A stretch of DNA of 38,795 nucleotides from Candidatus Celaenobacter antarcticus (GTDB taxonomy: Bacteria; Cloacimonadota; Cloacimonadia; JGIOTU-2), in contig JAVCDK010000017.1 of assembly GCA_030765865.1 (NCBI GenBank), forward strand, positions 1 through 38,795, in the 5' to 3' direction. Of the stretch, positions 26,588 through 32,533 are shown one piece after another. Positions within the stretch are counted from its first letter, which is position 1. The number at the start of each line of letters is the position of its first letter. The notes beneath the pieces are model-generated. The model worked only from the letters and a program-made list of their open reading frames with translations, was not told the DNA's origin and made no database searches. The translations under genes and the position numbers were made by a program.

Positions 26588-27044
26588 AGATTAGAAATTT
26601 GAAATTGGAGAATGGAAATAAGTTATAGGCAGTATGTAATTGAGAAAGATTCCATTTAAATCCCAATTCCAATTTCTTAATTTGCTTTTTCATAATAAAC
26701 AAAACGAAAGTCGATGAAAATTCATTGTCAAATTTATTTTGAGATATAACCTAACCTGAACAAGCCAGAACCAAAAATGAAAATATCAGTCTCGGCGCTC
26801 AGATGGATTAATCTATAATAAGACTAATAATTACAAAATCATAATTTCTAATGTCCAATAATACCTTCCCCCGTGTCCTCATAACGAATTCTTGGAGGAT
26901 CAATCTTTTTTTGTAATTTGATATTTGAAGTTTTGTTAGAAATTAGAAATTTGCAATTAGTCATTTAAATAGCTTTTATAAAAGAGTTTCAATGCATAAT
27001 AAAAATTTCCTGCCAAAAATAACAAGAATATTATTGATAAGACC

Positions 27045-29984
27045 CTAATTTATCTTCACCACCTTCCCAACGGCTAAATCGTCACTATCAGTTTTATAAA
27101 AATACACGCCGCTTTTTACATCGTTACCGTTCTCATCTTTTCCGTCCCACTTTGCCTCTACCATTCCCAAACAGGGGTTTGGGAACGAGGAAATGGGGAG
27201 ATTGCGAACAAGCTGACCTTTTATGTTGTATATTTTTATCTCTGCCTGCCGCGGCGTATCCCGATTTATCGGGTGAAGACGGGTGGTTGCATTATGGAAT
27301 GATATTGTTGTCGAAGTCGAGAAGGGATTGGGAGAACAGGTGAGAACAGTTGCATTTTGTAGGGGCTCTTCGTCGACTGCGACACATTCCCCGAATTCTA
27401 TCATAAGCTCTGTAAGAAATTCCTGCACGGTTGGCAGTTCCATGAAAAAGAGAGGGAATCCAAGTACGACTGCCCCTTTGTCCTGTTTGCCATCAACCAG
27501 ACCTACGACTTTTCCTGTATTATTACCTGATTCGGAATTATAGGTATAAAGAGTATTGCCAGTTTCTGCTTCCGGAAATTCTACAATGTAATTCCACTTA
27601 TCATTCCACGGAGGAAGGATCGTGCCGTTCACATCGATGTATGGGTAGCCATCTTGTCCCAACGCTCCAAGAAAATCAAGATCATTGATAATAATAGCAT
27701 CTCCAAGTCCGTAATAGGTCTGCAAAAAAGATTTGGGAATGTAATCAGCGGTCTTCCATCCGCAGATGAGCACATGTCCTCCGCTCAAGATCATTGCATT
27801 GAGATTTTGGATATTATCTGCTATGAATTTTTCATTCATGTCATCGTCATGCCAGATAATAGTTGAGTAATTTACAAGCACGCTCAAATCCGGCTCTCCT
27901 TCATTTGCATAATCGTATTGCGTTATCTGGAAATGTGTGAGCGCATTAGCGTAAAAATTGTCTACAGTGGAATCCGCAGGTGTGGTAGGTCCCCCGGAGC
28001 CGTTCTTTGTCTCATCGACCACAAGAATTCCCTGATCCATTGGGAAGTTGAGCGGGGTTGCAGAAAGTATGTTCGAATGCTCGGTTTCTCCCGAGAAATA
28101 ACCAGCAATGACTCCGTATGAGATCTTATAATAGTATGTTGTTCCATTAACTACATTTGTATCCACGTAACCCAGCTGATCCCCGGGCACATTTGCGATG
28201 ACTATAAAATCTTCAGCAAGATCTTCACATCTGTATACATTGTACATTCCCTGAGAGATCACGTCGGGGAACTCTTCCCACACAAGAGAAACCATACTGT
28301 TTCCTGCGAGAGCAGAGGTAAGTTCAGGAACGATATACGTACTTCCCCTGTCCAGTATCCATGAATCAGGGTCGAATTCAATGTCCAGAATATCATCACC
28401 AATTGTATATTCCGCATAAGTGAATTCCGGCTCTGTTTCCATGAGGATCGTTTCAGTTCCAGACGAAGTGGTCACTCCGAATGGGATAGTCATATAAAAT
28501 TGGCTGGCAGTCGGGGAAGTTGACCTGCTTATCATAAGAAGGTCAGGATCGCGAGAGGAACCGGCACTTTTTAAATAGGCATATTCGAAACTCGGGATGC
28601 CGCTTCCATATATCCAGGCTTCGAAATAATCATCAAAATCACGCACGGAGATATCCTCGCACACAGATTGGAAATCTTCAGTGATAACGCAGCCATTTTT
28701 ATAAAGCGAGAAGTAGGTTTGTATGATATTAAAGAATGTGCTGTCGCCAACAGCGAGCCGGATCATGTGCAAAAATGATGCAGGTTTTTCGTACGTTGCA
28801 GATGTAAAATACTCGAGGTAAGCCGGATCGTACACAGTATGGGGAGTGCTTCCTGCCCAGCTCAGATAATAGTTATGATATGAAGACTGTACATAATTGC
28901 ACATCGCATAATATCCACCTGTACCTTCGACATACAGGGCTTCGGAGTAGGTGGCGAATCCTTCGGAAAGCCATACATCCTTCCATGTGAGCGGCGTCAG
29001 GCAGTCTCCGAACCACTGATGCCCGAGCTCATGCACGAATATCATTTCGTAGGTTCCGTATCCGTTGATAAGTCCACTTCCAATCGAGGTCATAGTTTGA
29101 TGCTCCATTCCACCCATTCCGCCAAAGACTCCACATTCTGCTGCGCCGTATTTTTGCCAGGGATAGTCTCCGAATCGGTCTTCATAGATTCCCAACGCTA
29201 CAGGAATGCATGCAAAATCCGACTGGGCAGCGCTGAGGTGCCCTGGATAGACATAGTTAATGATAGGTACATCCGGGTAGGTTTGCTCGAAAGTGCTGTA
29301 TGCGCCAATACATAGAGAAACGAGATAGGTGGCAATAGGATCGGTATTGTCCCAGGTGAAGGTTTTAGTGCCATTGCCGTTGTTAACTTCGCTTTGCAGC
29401 AAACCGTTTGATGCAACAAGCTTATCATCAGGAACAGTGATGATCATTTTTGTTGTTGCTTTGTCCCAGGGATGATCATACCCGGTCCACCAATAGCGAG
29501 CACCATTTGGGTCCGCATAGGTGTAGATATAGGATAACCAGTGTATGCCTGTACTGTAGCCGTCACTGCTGAGCACGGGACACCCTTCGTAAAAAACCTG
29601 AGTAGTGAAGTTTTCCCCTATGGAATATGCCTGATCCAATGTAATTGTCAAAATGCCATTTGCATAAGTATATGTTGCGGCAGCTTCATTCACGCGGACA
29701 TCGGTTACATTGAGACTTTCCAGTTCGTATGCAATTTCAGAGAGCCCGTTTTCTGTGGCAGTGACTTGCGCAGTAACATTTCCTTCGATAGAATGTGTTG
29801 AGGGAAACAGTTCAAGGGTTATATCATAATGCTGCATATCAAAACCGTGCAGCGAATCTGCCCGAGGGTTGTAAAATTGCTGCGGGTCAACGTTTTTATG
29901 GAAGAGTTCACGCGGGAGATAGTCTGCGAAGAGGGTTGTTGACAAAACAAGTAAAGCTAAAATAATAAATAATTTCTTTTTCAT
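27045..29984 (-). CDS. Secreted M1-family metalloaminopeptidase with C-terminal sorting domain
   Basis: Zinc peptidase exported to the surface. The 979 residues start with a signal peptide (4-20, LSTTLFA). An M1 N-domain and catalytic domain follow, with the exopeptidase motif as GGMEHQ (about 290-297) and the zinc site HELGHQWFGD, then E in LSEGFATY, exact HEXXH-x18-E spacing (about 313-336). A fibronectin-III-like domain lies at about 555-650 (MYNVYRC... YYYKISYG), followed by a domain of unknown role (about 660-860). The sorting domain is about 885-979. Strong ribosome-binding site GGAGG before ATG 29984. The sorting domain carries two repeat-derived loop segments (27164-27185 and about 27241-27273). 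Confidence 0.9.
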   Translation of the reverse strand: MKKKLFIILALLVLSTTLFADYLPRELFHKNVDPQQFYNPRADSLHGFDMQHYDITLELFPSTHSIEGNVTAQVTATENGLSEIAYELESLNVTDVRVNEAAATYTYANGILTITLDQAYSIGENFTTQVFYEGCPVLSSDGYSTGIHWLSYIYTYADPNGARYWWTGYDHPWDKATTKMIITVPDDKLVASNGLLQSEVNNGNGTKTFTWDNTDPIATYLVSLCIGAYSTFEQTYPDVPIINYVYPGHLSAAQSDFACIPVALGIYEDRFGDYPWQKYGAAECGVFGGMGGMEHQTMTSIGSGLINGYGTYEMIFVHELGHQWFGDCLTPLTWKDVWLSEGFATYSEALYVEGTGGYYAMCNYVQSSYHNYYLSWAGSTPHTVYDPAYLEYFTSATYEKPASFLHMIRLAVGDSTFFNIIQTYFSLYKNGCVITEDFQSVCEDISVRDFDDYFEAWIYGSGIPSFEYAYLKSAGSSRDPDLLMISRSTSPTASQFYMTIPFGVTTSSGTETILMETEPEFTYAEYTIGDDILDIEFDPDSWILDRGSTYIVPELTSALAGNSMVSLVWEEFPDVISQGMYNVYRCEDLAEDFIVIANVPGDQLGYVDTNVVNGTTYYYKISYGVIAGYFSGETEHSNILSATPLNFPMDQGILVVDETKNGSGGPTTPADSTVDNFYANALTHFQITQYDYANEGEPDLSVLVNYSTIIWHDDDMNEKFIADNIQNLNAMILSGGHVLICGWKTADYIPKSFLQTYYGLGDAIIINDLDFLGALGQDGYPYIDVNGTILPPWNDKWNYIVEFPEAETGNTLYTYNSESGNNTGKVVGLVDGKQDKGAVVLGFPLFFMELPTVQEFLTELMIEFGECVAVDEEPLQNATVLTCSPNPFSTSTTISFHNATTRLHPINRDTPRQAEIKIYNIKGQLVRNLPISSFPNPCLGMVEAKWDGKDENGNDVKSGVYFYKTDSDDLAVGKVVKIN
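27164..27185. repeat. 9-bp-stem palindrome inside the sorting domain of the M1 peptidase
   Basis: TTCCCAAAC (27164-27172), loop AGGG, GTTTGGGAA (27177-27185), followed by CGAGG as in the copy at 19373-19398. It is read in frame as SFPNPCLG (about residues 933-940). Confidence 0.9.
27241..27273. repeat. Second repeat-derived segment in the M1 sorting domain
   Basis: CTGCCTGCCGCGGCGTATC (from 27242) is shared exactly with the 1781-aa gene (about 19457-19475). Here it is followed by a small palindrome CCCGA-TTTA-TCGGG (27260-27273). On the coding strand it gives the HPINRDTPRQAE segment that precedes the conserved IKIYNIKGQ strand. Confidence 0.75.
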
Positions 29985-30367
29985 ATATGATCCTCCATGT
30001 CCATAAAATTTATCTAGGTAGCTTCAGGTTTTTCCTGCCGCTCACCGAGCACATTATACCAGATTCGGGATGAACCCGAATCTACCCATTTTGGGTAAGA
30101 ATTGATTTATCTTGCTGCCAAATCATCACCATACTCAGGGGTAGGAGCAGGTTAATCCTGCTCATCCGAAAAGCAAAGAATTATCAATTCGGGGTAAATC
30201 CGAACCCACACCGTTATGGATAGAAGCAGGTTTATCCTGCTCCTCGATTAATACAGAATTATCAATTCAGAGTAAACACGAATCTACCCATCTATTTGCA
30301 CGTATTCACATTATCAATATTTTAATTATAAATCAATTTCGTCAATTTTCAAAGCACCTACTCCGGT
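29985..30367. repeat. RAYT-linked palindromic repeat cluster (3' flank of the transposase)
   Basis: The spacer between the M1 gene and the transposase holds at least five hairpins of two alternating classes. Class A: 30061-30083 (stem AGATTCGGG/CCCGAATCT, perfect 9 bp) and a weaker one at 30187-30205. Class B: 30145-30163 (GAGCAGG/CCTGCTC) and 30225-30241 (AGCAGG/CCTGCT), plus a decayed copy at 30100-30116. A further relic lies at 30265-30283 and a weak CAGG/CCTG hairpin at 30025-30037. Class A units repeat at 124 bp, then 78 bp. All loops are 5 nt and AT-rich. Confidence 0.85.
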
Positions 30368-31102
30368 TTAAAGAAACGTCATCGAAGAGTAAGGATATGT
30401 GTCAAGAGTTAGAATACTTTTATCTCTATATTGATTATTATGGATATAATTCAACTTTTCGAGATATTTTTTCCGAGTATAAATATTGAAATCATAGAAA
30501 TATTTTTGCCATTTGAAGTTTATATGTAATTCATTTCTGATCTCAATTGCCGTTCTACCTTTGATGCGGTGCATGATCTTGGAGATATTTAATGGGGCAT
30601 CTTTGGATAGAAGATTATTGTAATTTGGCTCAATGATAGTTTGTATATCTGTACATTGGAGGGTGGGTGTAGGTTTAACCTGCCCTTTAGAGGATAACGG
30701 GCTGTTGGGTCGGGACAAACCCGACCCTACCTCATTTTTGTTAGGAGCTGATTCGTCTTGCTGTGCAATTAGTCTCCCACTAAGGGCAGGAGCAGGTTTA
30801 GCCTGCTTGCCGTGTTGAACAGATTTATTGGTTCGGGATAAACCCGAACCTACCCCATTTTGGGTGGGTGCTTTGGTTTCCAGCTCTTCAACATCAAACC
30901 AAAACAATCCATGAAAATGATTGGGCATTATGGAATATCCGAAAAGTTTAAACTTTAGCTCATCCCGATAATGCCTTATATTTTGTAATAAGATATCACA
31001 ACATTTATGATCTAAAAAGAAGGGCTGGTGGTTGAAAGTATTTGTAGTGACAAAATGAATATGGCACGATTCGTTTATCTTAGGCAATTTTATATGGTGC
31101 AC
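30368..31102 (-). CDS. REP-associated tyrosine transposase (RAYT, Y1/IS200-like) with in-frame REP insert
   Basis: Single-strand DNA transposase of the Y1 HUH class, thought to mobilise REP/BIME palindromes. The 244 residues contain the HUH motif MPNHFHGLFW (His62, His64) and a candidate catalytic tyrosine in WQKYFYDFNIY (Tyr203), followed by KYLEKLNYIHNNQY, all typical of the family. The usual length is about 170. The excess is residues 78-150, which is translation of palindromic repeat DNA (VGSGLSR at 84-90 and again at 125-131; KPAPAL at 102, KPTPTL at 143). The frame is intact. Start is GTG at 31102 with GGACAG upstream, only about 12 bp from the preceding terminator's T-tract. Confidence 0.88.
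   Translation of the reverse strand: MHHIKLPKINESCHIHFVTTNTFNHQPFFLDHKCCDILLQNIRHYRDELKFKLFGYSIMPNHFHGLFWFDVEELETKAPTQNGVGSGLSRTNKSVQHGKQAKPAPALSGRLIAQQDESAPNKNEVGSGLSRPNSPLSSKGQVKPTPTLQCTDIQTIIEPNYNNLLSKDAPLNISKIMHRIKGRTAIEIRNELHINFKWQKYFYDFNIYTRKKYLEKLNYIHNNQYRDKSILTLDTYPYSSMTFL
30661..30871. repeat. Composite palindromic repeat array inside the transposase gene
   Basis: Within the coding sequence lie class B at 30668-30685 (weak), class A at 30707-30727 (GGGTCGGG/CCCGACCC, 8 bp, loop ACAAA), decayed B at 30746-30762, B at 30791-30807 (AGCAGG/CCTGCT, loop TTTAG) and A at 30830-30850 (GGTTCGGG/CCCGAACC, loop ATAAA). A small CCCA-TTT-TGGG hairpin follows. The A-to-A and B-to-B distances are both 123 bp, i.e. 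41 codons. Order and spacing match the 3'-flank cluster. Confidence 0.88.
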
Positions 31103-31113
31103 AATCTGTCCAA

Positions 31114-31155
31114 TAACAAAAACGGGCAGGTGATCCTTCTCTGACCAACCTGCCC
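31114..31155 (-). terminator. Intrinsic terminator after M14-serA-DUF296
   Basis: On the minus strand GGGCAGGT (31155-31148) and ACCTGCCC (31131-31124) form a perfect 8-bp GC-rich stem around a 16-nt loop, followed by GTTTTTG. It begins 13 bp after the stop of the DUF296 gene. Confidence 0.85.
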
Positions 31156-31167
31156 AAATATTTATTG

Positions 31168-31587
31168 CTATTTGAAATTCAGTCGAAGATTTCCTTCTTC
31201 ATTCTCACGAACGAAACATGCATCGGGTATGATCTGCAGGAAAATTTCTGCGGTATTCCACACAATTCCTCCCAGCAGATGTCCGCCGAGCATCTCATGA
31301 GAATGCTCTGCAAGCGCCACGTGCACATGCCACTCATGCTTGCCTGCAGGATTGATATACATATTACCACTGGTCGATACAAGCTCTGCCGGATCGCTGA
31401 TGGTCTTTATCTGATATGTTCCACCACGATAATAGCCGATCTTGGCGCCTTTTAGCATGCCTACGCCGCTTATGATAATTGCATTCTTAAAATCCTGTTT
31501 TTCGGTAATCTCATTGAGCTGGGCAAGGAAATCCTCTCCATGAAGCGTTCGGATACAATAGATCGATCCGTAATTTTTTTCTATCAT
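31168..31587 (-). CDS. DUF296/PPC-domain protein
   Basis: A 139-residue single-domain protein matching the PPC (plants and prokaryotes conserved, DUF296) fold: GEDFLAQLNEI near residue 18, IIISGVGMLKGAKIGYY at about 38-54, PAELVSTSGN, HEWHVHVALAEH (about 84-95, conserved His cluster) and GGHLLGGIVWNTAEI. In plants the domain accompanies AT-hooks; in prokaryotes it stands alone, trimeric in known structures, with no firmly established role. Start ATG 31587, 10 bp after serA; last gene of the unit before a strong terminator. The coupling to a dehydrogenase does not reveal its job. Confidence 0.82.
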   Translation of the reverse strand: MIEKNYGSIYCIRTLHGEDFLAQLNEITEKQDFKNAIIISGVGMLKGAKIGYYRGGTYQIKTISDPAELVSTSGNMYINPAGKHEWHVHVALAEHSHEMLGGHLLGGIVWNTAEIFLQIIPDACFVRENEEGNLRLNFK

Positions 31588-31597
31588 AAGATCACTT

Positions 31598-32506
31598 TCA
31601 TTCTTTGAAGAATTTAATGATAACTTCTGCTACTTCCAATCCCACACGATCCTGAGCTTCTTTGGTCGAAGCACCAATGTGTGGAGTAACAGACACATTT
31701 TTATGAGAAACAAGCTCTGCATTTGTTGCCGGCTCCTCTTCGAAAGAGTCGATGCCTGCAAACGCGACTTTGCCTGAGTTCAAACCTTCGAGAAGAGCTT
31801 TTTCATCCACCACACCACCTCGGGCACAGTTTATGACCGTTACACCGTGTTTCATCTTTGCAATTGTATTCTCATTAATGATGTAGTGTGTTTGATCTGT
31901 GTGGGGTATGTGAAGAGAAATGATGTCTGAGCGCTTCACTAAAGTGTCGAGGTCAACGATCTCCACATTCATGTCAGTTTCTTTGACATAAGGGTCATAC
32001 GCGAGCACTCTCATATCGAGGGCAATCGCCTTTTTTGCAAGGGATTTCCCAATGTTGCCGAATCCGATAATACCGAGCACTTTCCCAGCTACTTCTTTGC
32101 CTTTGTACTGCTTCTTGTTCCACTCGCCATTTCTCATGGTGATGTTCGCCTGCGGGATAAATCTGTACAGCGCAAGCATGTGTGCAAGTGCCAGTTCGGC
32201 AACGGATTGTGAAGAAGCGGTCGGGGTGTTTGAGACCGTGATCCCTTTTGAACGGGCATATTCATGATCAATATTATCAATGCCCACTCCGCCACGCACA
32301 ATAAGTTTCAGTTTATCGGCAGCATCGATCGCAACCTTTCGGACTTTTGTCGCACTGCGGATCACGACTGCATCGTATCCTTTGATCATAACCGCGAGTT
32401 CTTCGGGAGTTTTCTTATCCGTTTTGATGTCGAGTTCATGTCCTGCTTTTTTCAGAAGCTCGATGCATTCTTTAGAAACAGGATCGCTTATCAGTATTTT
32501 TGCCAT
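31598..32506 (-). CDS. serA: D-3-phosphoglycerate dehydrogenase-like 2-hydroxyacid dehydrogenase
   Basis: NAD-dependent oxidoreductase; by similarity it makes 3-phosphohydroxypyruvate, the first step of serine synthesis. The 302-residue short form lacks the C-terminal ACT regulatory domain. It has VRGGVGIDNIDHEYAR, the dinucleotide motif GIIGFGNIG (about 144-152), NCARGGVVDE (catalytic Arg), DSFEEEPA (Glu) and TPHIGAST (His). It starts at ATG 32506 with GGAGGT 4 nt upstream, 27 bp after the M14 gene. No other serine genes are in the window, so another 2-hydroxyacid substrate remains possible. Confidence 0.85.
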   Translation of the reverse strand: MAKILISDPVSKECIELLKKAGHELDIKTDKKTPEELAVMIKGYDAVVIRSATKVRKVAIDAADKLKLIVRGGVGIDNIDHEYARSKGITVSNTPTASSQSVAELALAHMLALYRFIPQANITMRNGEWNKKQYKGKEVAGKVLGIIGFGNIGKSLAKKAIALDMRVLAYDPYVKETDMNVEIVDLDTLVKRSDIISLHIPHTDQTHYIINENTIAKMKHGVTVINCARGGVVDEKALLEGLNSGKVAFAGIDSFEEEPATNAELVSHKNVSVTPHIGASTKEAQDRVGLEVAEVIIKFFKE

Positions 32507-32533
32507 TATACCTCCGCAAGGATTTTAATTTTT

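Larger units (their letters stand above)
26287..27044. other. 758-bp AT-rich intergenic region with repeat debris
   Basis: No gene is supported here. It contains a ribosome-binding/leader segment for the 522-aa gene next to 26287, a hairpin (26427-26458), a run of eleven G (26577-26587) and copies of the ATTAGAAATTTG-type AT-rich repeat (26590-26601, 26942-26953). A TTGACA box on the minus strand near 26729-26734 has no convincing -10 partner. Confidence 0.6.

Noticed and set aside
30368-31102. Transposase gene considered as a pseudogene disrupted by repeats.
   Set aside because: The inserted DNA keeps frame, all family motifs before and after it are intact and no stop codon interrupts the frame.
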